A program made the position numbers and the translations under genes. 64,000 bases of DNA from Isoetes taiwanensis (taxonomy: Eukaryota; Streptophyta; Lycopodiopsida; Isoetales; Isoetaceae), in assembly GCA_021234155.1 (NCBI GenBank), contig JAJEKV010000234.1, forward strand, positions 124,001-188,000, in the 5' to 3' direction. Every line of letters starts with the position of its first letter. Position 1 is the stretch's first letter. The notes beneath the pieces are model-generated. The model was not told where the DNA came from. It saw nothing but the letters and a program-made list of their open reading frames with translations, and did no database searches. Below are positions 11,681 to 23,840 of the stretch, piece by piece.

Positions 11681-13226
11681 ATCAGTTCAATTCTTATTAA
11701 GTATTAGTTGTACGTTTGTAAGCTTGGATGCATCTATGTAAATGGGTATTGTATACTAAATTATGATTGGATGTTGGACATTGATATTACGTTAGCAATA
11801 TTTGAGGAGTTGCTAACAATCAATCACTCGATTTTTAGGCATGTTTGCATCTGGAATGCACCATCTGCGACAGAGGACTTCTGATAAAGACCACTTGAAA
11901 ATGTTTTATCGAGAGCTTTAGTAATAATGAATACGAGAAAGAGTCTAGGGATTCAATTTTGAAATCCTGTATCTTGATGTTTCAATTCTTGCATGCACAG
12001 AACATAGCATGATTGAGGTTTAATCCTTTGTTTTCCTTTCTTTGATTAGGGAAAGTGGAAGAGATGTTCAAAAGAAGATCCCAGGCTGAATGGGGCAACC
12101 ATACTGCATTCAGTTTCCTTCATAGTGCTCATTTTTACAAGATTTTATTGGTTACAGAATGCTAGTTTTCTTTGCACCCAAATCCTAGGATGATTGAATA
12201 AGACTGAGTCAGATTGAAGAAGAATTGAAACAAATTAACTTCATTAAACATTGCAATTTCGACTTCATATGTAATTTGTTTTTTGTTGTTGTTTATTGAC
12301 TGGATTATTGAATAACATTTAGATAGATAAAAAGCTTTTGCCAATTGACCAGATCGTCGAATAACATTTGGATAAATAAAAAAGTTTTACCCTTTTCCTT
12401 ATTCAAAATAGAATCCGTGTACTTTGTGTACTTTGATGAAGAAGCCATTTAAACCTTCAAACTAGAAGTAGATTACATTAAAGAACTTTTATTTGCAGAA
12501 CTGATGAAAGATAAATGAAAACAAAGGATCACCTGGGAAAACAGATAAACCAACTAGCTCTTGGGTGCACTATGAAGAAAAAAATCTTGGCATGGTAATC
12601 CAATCCTCTCATCTTGATATTGAACAATCCAACATCTTTAAATTACCAAAGGGACTATGAGTCATAAATGCAAAATAGACCATGGCGACACATTTACTTA
12701 GATATCTACGTTACATGTAATGACCATATTGCAATTTTGATTGCTTTCGAGAGTGGCATCCCAAATATGACACCTATGAATTTGATTGAGAAAGTTCAAA
12801 CATGTGATGTGAACTTCTAAAGAAATAGATAGAACCTAAAGGAACTTAGAACCTATTCCACGGCTATTTGCAACTCTGGAAGTCCATTTTTTTGGATTGG
12901 AAAATAAGGATCCCTAATAAGTACAATGTGCAGAATAATTATAGAATTTGGTGGCAATACTGCCATTAACTTCTTTGACCATGTGTTCCCTTAATTGTTG
13001 GCAGTAAGAAGGGCGCAACCCTTAACCTAAAGTTCTACATTGTCAGGATATATTATTGTTTTCTAAGGGGAACTAAAGGAAATCTACCTAGATCATTCAT
13101 ATTGGGTATGTTTTGCAGTGTATCTTTGTATAATTTTAAGGAATACTTGCAGTGTCTTCGGACTCTTAATAGATTCCCATAAAAACTTGTGTTATACTTC
13201 CTAATGTACGTACATTCGAATTCATA
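11681..13226. other. No gene seen
   Basis: AT-rich sequence without recognisable ORFs. The first 100 bases resemble 9700-9800, suggesting that the LINE sits in, or next to, a local duplication. Confidence 0.45.
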
Positions 13227-14818
13227 CCGTTTTGCCCTAAAATGAAGCGGCGGGTTTCTTACCAAGAGCAGAGCTTGTTCGTCTCCTGGATTCCGCTGAG
13301 GTCAATACCCAATGAATACATGTCACAATGAAATTTTGAGGCTGATTTTGAAGGATAAGGCATGGAGACATGAAATATGCTGTTACAGAATAGCAAAGCA
13401 AGGCCTTTTGTAGGTCGGCTGTCCTTTTGATGCATGGCAGACATATAATCACGCCTTGTGTAGATTGATTAGCACCAGACGGCATTTCTTTGCTTATTAC
13501 GGTTTCAGACTTGGAGAAGACAGCTCACTAGAGTTAAAAATCAACAAACAATCTGGAATTTATTTCTGGCAAATGGAGTAAATTTCATCCATGACACAAG
13601 AGCCTTGCGAATGCCTTTGGAGCGCATTTTATCAGGTTCTTACATATCATTTTATTCTTTTTGTTTTGAACAAGAAGATAGAATTCTTTCTGAGCTAGTG
13701 TAGTAGTCATCCCTCTAGCAATTAGAGTTCTTTTCCTCAAAACAACAAGGCAGCCAGTGATGGTAAGGATGTTGTGAAGGATGTTGTGAGTATCTGAACA
13801 AAAGGAGTAGATGTGCTGCTTCCTAATCCTAGTTCTAGAATGTGTTTGAACTAATGTTGCTAAGTGTCATCAGGCTTTCTTTAGGCTTTCTTTACACGTT
13901 CACAATACTACGGAATTTTTATGCTTAAACAGAATTGTATTATTTGGATTATCTGCTGATAGTAGTCTTTGCAGAAAGACTCTTAAGCATGAAAGGAAAC
14001 GGATGAAAACAGAGTTTTGCCTCGCTTACCTGCTAGCTACTTCATAATTACCCTCTTTAGGCTAACATATGATTGGTTTGGCTGCAGGTAACACGCGAAA
14101 CTCACCTTTTGATGTTTAAGGTGTGAATTGAAAAAAAACTTCGAATGTACAAGTTCGAGTTGGACTTCGACTATGGTACTCTACAGTTATACTTACTAAG
14201 GGAGAAAGTCTTTCGAAATTCTGTCTTGGTTTTATGTATAGAGCAGCGCAATGGTTGTTCTCTATTCATTTAACATCTTGCTGGAACACAAAATCTCGAA
14301 CCTTGGCCACCTTAGGTGTTGCCTTAGATGATGTTGACATAGTATGCATGGAGATAATATAGCTATGGCTGATTATATCCCTTTTAAACTGGCTATAGTA
14401 TGAACAGATGGTGATGTGGATACTTAAATACTACATATCCACTTTAAAATGTATTGTACATGAACTTACAATGTTGTATAGGAGAATTGGCATTAATGCT
14501 TCACCGTGATACTAAACTGTCATTATATTCTATTACATTGGTTGCTCAATGTACTGTCATAAGAATATGCCTTAGTAGTTCTTAACAAGGGATAAGCTTG
14601 GTTTGGAATTACAGATTTAATTCCCATTAGGCTTTTCTTTGTTAGTAAGAGCTTTTAGGCTAATAATCATAGTTAGTTTGTATAATGCTAGGATTGGTGG
14701 CTTGGGCCTGGGTCACGCCAGGATAGACAAATTCTCAAGCTCTAACGAGTGTTAGTGTTAGTGTTTGGAGTAAGTATTTCTGCTAGATTAGATCCTAGTG
14801 GGAAGTTAGTATATATAC
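13227..14818. repeat. 1.6-kb repeat unit, copy A
   Basis: The whole unit recurs as copy B at 26539-27472 plus 44404-45038, with only scattered substitutions and a 17-bp length difference near 13787. Homology begins at CCGTTTTGCCC and ends near GTTAGTATATAT. No terminal inverted repeat, LTR or Helitron end is evident at its borders, so its class is unknown. It contains exon-like fragments (for example the plus-strand reading FCPKMKRRVSYQEQ at its start, and a candidate AG acceptor near 14090), but nothing I recognise. Confidence 0.85.
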
Positions 14819-14953
14819 TGGAACTTCTATTTTTCCGTTCTAGGACGGTTAACCCTTGCCCCCTGGCTTGTTTTAATTATTGTTATAACATTATCATACA
14901 TGTTTTGCAGATATGGTGAAGGATCAGAGAATATTTATCTTGGTATATTCTAT

Positions 14954-15462
14954 TTGGGACTAAATACTTGGTCCTCGCAGTGTGTATCTTTATATTGATT
15001 TGTCTGGTCCCGTGCATTCTTTATTTTACTCTTTCTATAACAATGACTAGGTTTATTTATGAAGTCTTTTGTTCAGATAATTATGGTCTAGGGCCAAGGA
15101 TTTGGTCCTCGCCAAATTATCTAACATTGACTCTTTGTTTAGTCTGCTGCATAAATTATCAGTCTTATACGTTATGTCTCCTTTAGTCTTTGAAGTGCCC
15201 TTTATAAGGTACCAAACTTGTTGCATATGTTTGGATAATTCTGGTTTGGGATCAAAGATTTGGTCCCCACCAAGTTGTCTTACATTGACTACTTGTTTGG
15301 GATGTTAACATATTTTGTCATGTGGTTTCCTATATTGTGACGGCTTTTGGTGCATCTTGGTTATTTGAGCACATGCAGTACATGCAGTGTTTGTGTATTT
15401 GTGTAGAAAATTTGTTTCTTAATATGCTTAAGTTTGGGGCCAAATATTTGGTCCTCGCTTCG
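14954..15462. repeat. Degenerate ~150-bp repeat with palindromic core
   Basis: Four copies of a core like GGGCCAAATATTTGGTCC occur at about 14955, 15090, 15246 and 15434. The flanks of copies two and three also align (a TCAGATAATT/TTGGATAATT lead and ACATTGACT trail). The core is an imperfect inverted repeat. No protein is encoded. Confidence 0.65.
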
Positions 15463-16164
15463 TATTTTAGGGGCATAATTTCTGATGGCTTTGGTATGGT
15501 ATTATGGTATTTACATCTTGATTTTAGACTGATGACATTTTCTGTTATAATGGCAGACAACTCATAATGTTAAGAAGCAAACAGCCATTGGCGTGGGCTT
15601 CACTCGTCTGTTATCATAAGCCCCCAAAGAGGTTGTCCAAACAATGATTGCTGTCTCAGCTGTGACAGGTTATATAAAAAAATCATTGATCTAGAGTCAA
15701 TGCAAACTGATTGCAGACTCTCAGCATATACTATTGCAGAGCTAGAAGAGGCCTGCTCACAGTCATTGAACAGATCCTGAATATTGGATCCGATCAAAAG
15801 ACTATTTACAGTTATATTTGCAACATTCTTAAACAGGAGTTTTCGGGGCTCATTTCTAAGGCTTCCGACAGGTATGTTGCTATGTACCACATAGGCTTTT
15901 CTATCTTCATGACTATTGGATACAGGTGAAGTAGGGTCCTAGCAGCAATGCTAGGTGCCCTACTTAACCTAGTTTTTGCTGCTTTCTTGTTAACCTGGAC
16001 CCTTGCACCTGCGGAAGGAGGCAGGATCTTATATATCATAATATATATAAAATTACTTTGGATGCCCCCATGAAATAGATATTTATATATTCAAATCGAT
16101 CTGGGCCATTTGTTTGAAATATGGTGAGGTGGCAAAGCTAGGACTGTTGGATCTTTTTGGGAAG
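15463..16164. other. No recognised gene
   Basis: Open frames are short. The plus-strand stretch 15711-15929 looks weakly coding but matches no family I know. Confidence 0.3.
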
Positions 16165-16182
16165 CATGCATGGCCATGCATG
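16165..16182. repeat. 18-bp palindrome made of RY (CATGCATG) motifs
   Basis: CATGCATGG is followed directly by its reverse complement. Each half contains CATGCATG, the RY element bound by ABI3/FUS3-type B3 proteins in plants. It might be regulatory, but no gene start is evident nearby. Confidence 0.7.
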
Positions 16183-16960
16183 GGCCATGAGCCCCATCTC
16201 ATTACCGTTAGATTGGTGGGGGAGACAAAATCCTATCCGTTGATTATAGTGCAAGGTTTAAGGCATTTCACAAATAGTATTAACATTTATTATTAGATGA
16301 TGTGGTGTCAACAAATTAGACATAGAAAAAGACAACTTAATTTTATTTGCAGTACGTGGCAAAATGTGTAATAAAAAAAAGTGGCTAAAAATGCTTGAAA
16401 TGGCTCAGATTTATATACATTTGAGGTGGCAATAAACATTTGCCCCTAAATTCGTATTGTAGAAGCTTTAGGTAGTGGCGGTGCCTTTATTTCATAGCTT
16501 TGGCGTGGTAAGGGTCTCTTCTTCCTCTTTCCTTCGGACATCTACTCCACGGATTGTGGCCGGAGTTAGCTACGACATCGCCATAGCTTGATTGTTCTTG
16601 GAAATTCTACTTTTCATGCCTTGATGTGGCGGGTTTTATAATCCAATCGGCAAAGGAGTTCAGCCATGCATTCTATCCGCAAAGCTTGGAGTTGACCATG
16701 CATTTTAGGTGGCTCTCCCTCACCAATCTCGGGCTATCCGTCCATAAATCTCAAGACTTAAGAATTACATCCATAGATCTGCTGTAGACTTCTGAAATTG
16801 ATGCGTAGGCCCAGATCAATCAAGCAAAGAATCGATGTTAAATTCATCTAGCTTCCGCGATCAAATGTAGATCTCTAAACTTGGGATTTGGGTGAGCTCG
16901 CAGATCCGAATACTTACTTCTTCGAAGTTCGCATCTTCTTTGGTAAGTCACATCAAGGTT

Positions 16961-17511
16961 TTCTTTTTTTTTTTTTTTTTTTTCCTTTGCTTTCGCTTTT
17001 TGTTCGGCAGAGAGATATTTTGTTTTCGAAAGCAAAATCTGTGTCTTTCAATTGATTTTCCGAACCGATTTTGGAGCTGCCTTTCCTTGAGTTTTGCTCA
17101 GTCGTTGAATTTACCATACATATACAGAGCTTTTCTTTCAAGATTTTTTCCAAAGTATGGAAGCTACTGTGGTCCAAACTCGTCTAGCGGCAGGCAGACA
17201 ATCTCCTAGACTTTTCCTTTTATGCCCTTTTATGTCTATAAAGCCACAGCAGATTAGAAACTTAAATCGTGGTGTTGGCAGGCAAACAAGGCAATTTCTC
17301 GTGCAGTACGTCTTTCATGAAGCTTGCACTTCTCAGTGGCATTGCTATTCTGTCTCCTGCAACAATTAGCGGCCATAACAAAGCTTTTGCAATTGTATTC
17401 TCCTGTGGATTCAAGTGTCCAGAGTGGAAGGGAGTAGCTGACTTTTCACAAGAAAGCACAATTTCATTATATATGGACTTTTCGCAAGTCCATATGTATC
17501 TCAAATGGTAG
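16961..17511 (+). pseudogene. Possible plastid-targeted gene fragment after a poly-T tract
   Basis: After a poly-T tract (about 16961-16983), an ATG at 17157 opens a basic, Ser/Arg-rich frame resembling a transit peptide. A second frame (17269-17511) contains MKLALLSGIAILSPATISGH followed by NKAFA, which looks like a thylakoid-transfer hydrophobic stretch with an AxA site. Reading both needs a frameshift near 17290. The mature protein is not recognised. This interpretation rests only on composition. Confidence 0.2.
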
Positions 17512-18090
17512 CTACTGTTAAGAATATAGGGTTCTTAGGAGCAAAATAATGAAATATATTAGCATGATTCCATTTTGAGGCGGCAAAATTAGGCGGATCT
17601 AGAGCAAGGACCAGCACGTCCAACATAGACAAATGATGATGAAGAAAGACGAAAGGAATCTTAGTTTGGGGTCTATATGTCCCAGACGGCCATGACATCT
17701 AGAAAATGTAGCGTATTGTGCACAATATGATGAAGAAAAACAACTTTGGGATATTAAATTTTACATAATTTTATTAAGACATCAGACAGTTTTCAAAGTT
17801 CCCAGATAGCAATGAAAAGTAAAGCTAATGTTTTTGACAATGTTAAAGTTTCAAATATCCATGTACATGTTATGTGATTGCAATTCCTCATCAACTGGGA
17901 GACTATTCTAGACTCTTATGGGAATAATAATGATGTTTTCTTGCACACATTATTGTTTGTATTATAATAGGTTATTTGTTGTTTGTATTATAATAGGATA
18001 TCGAGAGGGCAATATACGAAAAAAATTCCATTAGATAAGATAAAAAAGCATTGCATTGCATAAAACATAAAAGAAAGTTTAATTTCATAT
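17512..18090. other. No gene seen
   Basis: Holds a 25-bp tandem duplication of TTGTTTGTATTATAATAGG at about 17946-17998 and is otherwise featureless. Confidence 0.5.
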
Positions 18091-18137
18091 CTAAACCTAA
18101 CCTAACCCTAACCTAACCCTAACGGCTAACCCTAACA
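18091..18137. repeat. Interstitial telomere-like repeats
   Basis: About seven units of CCTAA/CCCTAA run in one direction, broken once by GGCTAACCC. The typical plant telomere unit is CCCTAAA; here most units lack the third A. Confidence 0.8.
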
Positions 18138-18143
18138 GGAAGT

Positions 18144-18385
18144 ATGGCAAGGGATTCGAGCTATGGCAGGGGCTATGGCTCACGGTCTCGAGCTATGGCA
18201 GAGACGAGCTATGGCAAGGGATGCTTGCATGCAATTTCATGGCGGCAGTTCAGGCAGCGAGTTATGGTAGGGTATGCTTGCAGGAGACGAGCTATGGCAG
18301 GGGATTCTTGCAGGCAGTTTCATGGCAGCAGCTTCAGGCAACGAGCTATGGCAGGGGATGCTTGCAGGAGAAAGAAAACAGGAGG
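18144..18385. repeat. Minisatellite with GAGCTATGGCAGGGGATG units
   Basis: At least six degenerate copies of GAGCTATGGCAGGG occur, several followed by GATGCTTGCAGG and by a longer block containing TTTCATGGC and CAGCTTCAGGCA. The array touches the telomere-like tract. The open frame over it is a product of the repeats. Confidence 0.75.
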
Positions 18386-19018
18386 ACGTCGTGATTTTCG
18401 ATAGATGGGGATGGATATGCAGGGCCGGATTGCTGCAATAGAGGGTTTCGGAGCAGAGGCAGCACCACAGCAGGGTTTGTTTTTCCTGGTCTAGGTTTCT
18501 TGCCGGAACAAGTTTTACTGCATTTGCATCCCCTGCTTCATCGAAGTTTGCCCTGGATTTTTGGGATCGATTCTTACTGCATTTGCATCCCTTGCTTCAT
18601 CGAAGCTTTGCTGCTTTTACTTCAAAAAAATCCTCTGTTTTATTTACAGGTGCGGCAATGCTGGCTTTGGTAGAGACTAATCCCCTTCCATGACAGTTCG
18701 AAAGGAAATATTGGGCTGGAAAGAGCAGACTGGCATAAGAGTGAATTTTGTCCTCCCGGATCGGGCTTTTGGCAAAGTTAGAGGGTTAACTAGTAAAGCA
18801 AAGCGCCTAATAAGGAGGTAAAATCGGACATGCCATCGATGAAGCTATGCCATCGCGAATGACAAAATTCGCCAATCCGCATATGAGTAATGCATGCATG
18901 ATGAGTTCCAAAGATCAAATTGGGCAGCAAATTGGCTTAGATGACTGGTCTAAGAAAAAAAATGTGCATTGATTCACCCATCGGGCACAAAGCAGACAGA
19001 CATCGTGTTCCTTAACAA
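18386..19018. other. No gene seen
   Basis: Contains a direct duplication of TTCTTACTGCATTTGCATCCC-like sequence around 18510-18600. No recognisable protein. Confidence 0.45.
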
Positions 19019-19532
19019 AATTGGGCGCCCGCCCAATTTAGATACGCATTGTAAGAAAAAATATGCCCTTGGAATCACCCCACCGCACAGTAAAGCAGAC
19101 ATCGTGTTCCCACCAAAATTGGGCGCCCGCCCAATTTAGATACGCATTGTATGAAAAAATATGCCCTTGGAATCACCTACTAGCACATGCATCAGACATC
19201 GTGTTCCCACCAAAATTGGGCGCCCGCCCAATTTAGATACATATTGTAAGAAAAAATATGCCCTTGGAATCAGGTTAAAAATGTGCCTTGGCATAGAGAG
19301 ATCAAATTATTGGCAAAATTGGGCGCCCGCCCAATTTTGATGCTTAGTAGAAAACAAATCAAGTTTTGATGCTTGTTTTGATGCTTAGTCTAAGAAAATG
19401 AATCAAGTTAAAAGTATGCATGGCAGACATCAAGAAGGTCTGGCACAGGCAGACATTAAGTTAATTGGGCGCCCGCCCAATTTTGATATATAAAAGAGGC
19501 AGACATTAAGTTAATTGGGCGCCCGCCCAATT
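19019..19532. repeat. Array of AATTGGGCG inverted-repeat motifs
   Basis: Six exact copies of AATTGGGCGCCCGCCCAATT start at 19019, 19117, 19214, 19317, 19463 and 19513. Each consists of 9-bp arms around CC. The first three sit in a ~97-bp tandem repeat that also carries ATATGCCCTTGGAATCA and AGACATCGTGTTCC; the last two sit in a 50-bp tandem repeat. A diverged seventh copy lies near 21030. The surrounding units have decayed more than the inverted motif. Confidence 0.9.
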
Positions 19533-20201
19533 TTGATATATAAAAGAGCTAGAAGATATATAAGACCTACAAGATAAAGGTACCAAAAACATTTCGGGTA
19601 CATTACTTAACTCAGTATGTTAGATATCATTTTAGACGACTCCGGAGCACACTTCAATCATTCATTCAACACTTTCCAATACAAAATTTTTAATTTATTG
19701 TTTCTCATGTCCATCAAATGTTTGAGTTAGCTCATGCTTCAATCTTTTATTTTTTATTTGATTATTATTAACATTATTCATGTGTATCAAATCTTTTACC
19801 TAAGATGGTATCCTCTTCAGATTTATTTTTAACGTTTATCGTGCACACAATACCATCCTTTTAACGTTTAATGCATGCCAAAAGGCAAGGGAGATGTGGA
19901 CATCTATAGAAAAAGAATAGAAAACAATAGACAAAGGAGATGCGCCTACCTTTTGGCAGCCTTGAACATGCAAAAACACTTCAAAATGTCTTCTAAATAA
20001 TAGGCGCCCTGGTGAAGGAGGACCACAGAATGGAGGAGGAAGAAAAAATGATCTTGCACCTTTCAAATGAGGTTTTAATATGAGCAAAAACAAGTCCAAA
20101 AAGACTGCATGCATGATGGACACCTGGAACGTAGTAAAAGGTATAGGGCATATTTAGTGGGCCCATAATGCGTCACAAAATAAACCCGCCTTTTCATGAG
20201 C

Positions 20202-20309
20202 ATTTCAAATTTCAAATTTCAAATTTCAAATTTCAAATTTCAAATTTCAAATTTCAAATTTCAAATTTCAAATTTCAAATTTCAAATTTCAAATTTCAAA
20301 TTTCAAATT
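20202..20309. repeat. Heptamer array (TTTCAAA)n
   Basis: About fifteen perfect tandem units of TTTCAAA. The open frame over it is a repeat artefact. Confidence 0.95.
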
Positions 20310-20418
20310 AAAGTGGCCACATCGACCTTTCACGTGGTTGTCAAAATTCAAATTCAAATTCCCCCCCCTCAAGTCAATATTGCCTCCAGGCATCTCGCCA
20401 TCTGTCATTGCAACCATC

Positions 20419-20485
20419 AACTAGGCGCTTGTGGACGGCTCTCAACTAGGCGCTTGTGGACGGCTCTCAACTAGGTGCTTTGCCT
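20419..20485. repeat. 25-bp tandem repeat, about 2.6 copies
   Basis: Unit CAACTAGGCGCTTGTGGACG plus GCTCT is repeated twice exactly and once in part. Confidence 0.9.
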
Positions 20486-20809
20486 CCACAGCATAAGTTT
20501 TCGTGTTTTCATTAGCATGTGGCATGCGCTAGTGTTCGCTAGTACTTCCATGTTTTGCTGCCATTTTCTTGCAATTCTAGAGTATTTTTTAAGTAACTCT
20601 AATGTATCATTGAGCATTCCGGCTAATGAAAATCTAAGTGCCCATGTTTCTGTAAGTTTATTACAGCCTGTAGTGACACAATGATCATGAGGTGATGAGC
20701 CCACCTGCAGGCTTGAAGATGAGGTAAGAGTTTTTGTTATTTGAAATCACATAGCGAGTTGTGGTAGAGTTTGTATTAGACATGTGTAGATATTGTTGTT
20801 GTCAGATGG

Positions 20810-21110
20810 GGAGTTTGGAAATGAACATATTGGCTCAGCACGCGCCCAACTTGGTGGCCCAAAGTTGTTAGGCAAGTTGTTTGGGGGTCCAAATTGGAGC
20901 TTGTGCACTAAATCAGGGCGGACGACCAATATGGAGAGCCCAAATGGGCGGACGACCAATTTCATGCGTCCAAATTTAAGGGGGCCTCAAAAAAAAAAAA
21001 AAAAAAAAAGGGGGGGGGACCTTAAATTGGGCACCCGCCCAATTTCGATGCACCAAATCCCAATTTGGGCTTATCAAATTGGGTTGAGGCTCAATCAATC
21101 TCTCTCTCTC
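20810..21110. repeat. Decayed AATTGGG-type repeats with homopolymers
   Basis: Contains two copies of GGGCGGACGACCAAT (about 20917 and 20947), an A19-G9 homopolymer junction near 20990-21020, a diverged copy of the 19-kb inverted motif (AATTGGGCACCCGCCCAATT) and a short CT microsatellite. It seems related to the array at 19.0-19.5 kb. Confidence 0.55.
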
Positions 21111-21189
21111 TTTCTCTTTGTTTTTTTTAAGCCGCTTTTTTGAGATATGAACACAATGTAAGAGGTGTTTGAAGTCAGGGTTATACACT

Positions 21190-23165
21190 CTAGGAGAGGA
21201 TAAATGCCCATAAATAGAGGTATGGCATCACAATACCTTTAGGGAAGGGTTTCGTATCCTTCGCAGATCCGAATGTTACAGTATATGACCTGCTTCTAGG
21301 ATTGAATACTATGAGTGTGTTTGACACCCAAGGGTTCCATCTGCCTAGCAATCTCAACATTCATTTTTGGACTATTTCATTATATATGGACTACTACAAT
21401 GACAAAGCTATATGTGCCATCCAAGACTTGAGCTACTGGACTTTTTAACAAGAAGGCAATTTCATCGAAGTTGGCACTATCTATTGTCTCAGATAATGGT
21501 AGCCTCACCTTAGTAAGAACATGAATGTCCATTTGACGAGCCATCCGTGAAGTTCTTACTGTGAGATTTCTCTCTTGCAACTGGACGATTCATTTGTACA
21601 AAACAGAAATAGGTATGTGATTTCATATCTTTTACATATTTCAATAACATGTGCACATCTTTGATGATGATGAGAGGTTGACTGGGCACATTGGGCCTCT
21701 AGTTTTTGAGTTTGAGTGACCAGTCATGTACCACCAAAGCATCAAACCATCACCGCGAGAAGCATTGGTCCGTGAAAAGATAAACCTATGCCCAGGTGAT
21801 GTCTTGTGTCTAATGTGGGAGATGGAAGCCAATGACTGCTAGTGACTACATAGAGATAGAGACTATCGACTATGCTTGGGAACCGTCAAACAAGAAGAAG
21901 ATACCCGATACTATCACGATACACGTGTAGCTGCGAAGGCATATGCAGTACTCGCAGGGGATGTCAATTAGTGTATGAAAAAGAGTCATTCATGCAAGTG
22001 CATTAAAAAATGGTCCATAAATTCAGGTATTGTCCAAAATTAATGAAATTGTGCTTAAGAGGTGAGATGCGTTGCCATCTCTAAGCAGACTATAATCACT
22101 TTTGGCCAAAAGCTTTTAAGGCATCACAGGTTGGCAATCATCTCTAAATTGCAACCAAGTTGGGCATGTACCAGATCTTCTCACAATCACTTTCTGTTTC
22201 CAGATCATACTTGTGGCGTTTGTTTCTATGACTGTCTATTTTCAAACAAGACTACACCAGAATATCGGTGATGCGAATCTTTATCTGGATGCATTGTTCT
22301 TTGCTATACTTCTGGTAATGTTTAATGGATTCGTTGAAATGTCAATGACAATTTTCTGGCTTCCAGTGTTCTATAAGTAGCGCAATCTTCTTTTCCTCCT
22401 TGCATGGGCTTTCAGTTTATCACGCTTTGTTCTTAACCTTCCTGTGTCTATATTTGAGGCCTTTGTATGGGTAGTTATGACTTACTATGTACAGTACAAG
22501 TTCTTATGTACAGTACAAGTTCTGATTTGAAAGTCGTTCCCATTTTATATGACAGCAAGAGAGCTTTGATTTTTGCGACCCAAAAACAAATTCATTTCTG
22601 GAGGAAATCAAGAGAGCAAGCTTAAGATATTGAATGTAAATAACCCAGATGTTTGAATCCGCGGATCAAGCAATCAGATTCTCTGCCATACTAGAGGTTG
22701 TTTGAGTCATGTTGGTGGGTATGATATGTTACAAATGTTCCTTGGTACACTTATTGCTTTAATAAGCGGTATGATGTTTCCCACCATACTTGTGGTGCAA
22801 AGCTGGCTTATCAATAGTTTTGGAAGCCAACAGAATAACATTTCTCTTTTTGCTAGCAAGGTATAGCATGCGGTTCTTTCTCTCAAGCTTTTTAATTCGT
22901 CCAATAGAGAGCCACAGCTTTGCCTAGGGATTTGTCGTGGTATTTGGTCCAGCAAGCATTCTTAAAAACCGATACATTTGGTCTGCTTTGTCCATGTTGA
23001 GAACTTTAAACAAGATTACACGTTTTGTTATTCATGCATTTGCTTTTTCTCAGATTAGAGCATTGTAACTATGAACACAGCTTATGCGAAGGGCGTGCAA
23101 GACATTGCTATGAAGTGAAGTCTTAATGTAAAAACGTGGCGTGCAGAATAGGTACATATGATTAT
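21190..23165. other. No recognised gene
   Basis: One minus-strand stretch (21380-21580; contains NFDEIAFLLKSPVAQVLDG) looks weakly coding, but I cannot assign it. A 20-bp duplication of ATGTACAGTACAAGTTCT occurs near 22487-22522. Confidence 0.3.
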
Positions 23166-23170
23166 GTGCT

Positions 23171-23840
23171 ACACTTTAGAATTGCGCACTTGAATGTTTG
23201 ACTGAGAATTCCTTAAAATTTTGAACTTAGTAGTAGAATTGCGCTTATAATGTTGGACCGAGAATTCCTATTTTTGCAGACCATCGTGAAGTTGCCCCGG
23301 CAACCAATCTCATCCCGGGTAATGCAACTTATGCGCGCATCAATTGCGAGATAAATTGCCTTTGTTAAATTATTGTGAAAGTGATGCCTATAGGTTAGGT
23401 TTGAATGCGGGGAGCATCTCGGGCTATTGTGTTTGTCTTCAGCCATTACCACAATCCGAAGTTGGTCCCGGTTTAAAAGTTTAAGTTGGAATTGCGCTAC
23501 ATTTTAGGATTGTGCTACATTTTAGAATTGCGCACTTGAATGTTTGACTGAGAATTCCTTAAAATCTTGAACTTAGTAGTAGAATTGCGCTTATAATGTT
23601 GGACTGAGAATTCCTATTTGCGCACCATTTGTGAAGTTGCCCCGCAACCAATACATCCCGTAATGCGATTTTATGCCGCACATCAATTGCGATAAATTGC
23701 CTTTGTTAAATTATTGTGAAAGTGATGCCTATAGGTTAGGTTGGAATCACGGGAGCATCTCGTGCTATTGTGTTTGTCTTGACCATTACCACAATCCGAA
23801 GTTGGTCCTGGGTTTAAAAGTTTAAGTTGGAATTACCGTG
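23171..23840. repeat. ~345-bp tandem duplication
   Basis: The block beginning TTTAGAATTGCGCACTTG at about 23174 is repeated from about 23519. The copies differ mainly by one-base gains or losses in short runs, for example CCCCGGCAACC against CCCCGCAACC. No protein is encoded. Confidence 0.9.

Noticed and set aside
4990-12000. RepHel as the autonomous member of the two-member Helitron family
   Set aside because: Neither the TCTACTTTG start nor the GCCCGGC hairpin end was found around it, so the link cannot be supported.
13237-13485. 82-residue minus-strand frame also found at 26550-26798 as a conserved gene
   Set aside because: The conservation is due to the near-identical 1.6-kb repeat copies; third positions are not more variable.
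16844-17177. Lys-rich minus-strand frames
   Set aside because: Translation of the poly-T tract near 16961-16983.
19019-19532. CRISPR array
   Set aside because: Repeats are short inverted motifs in tandem units with similar spacers, in a plant genome without cas genes.
20196-20474. Frame with repeated FKFQISN
   Set aside because: Translation of the TTTCAAA array.
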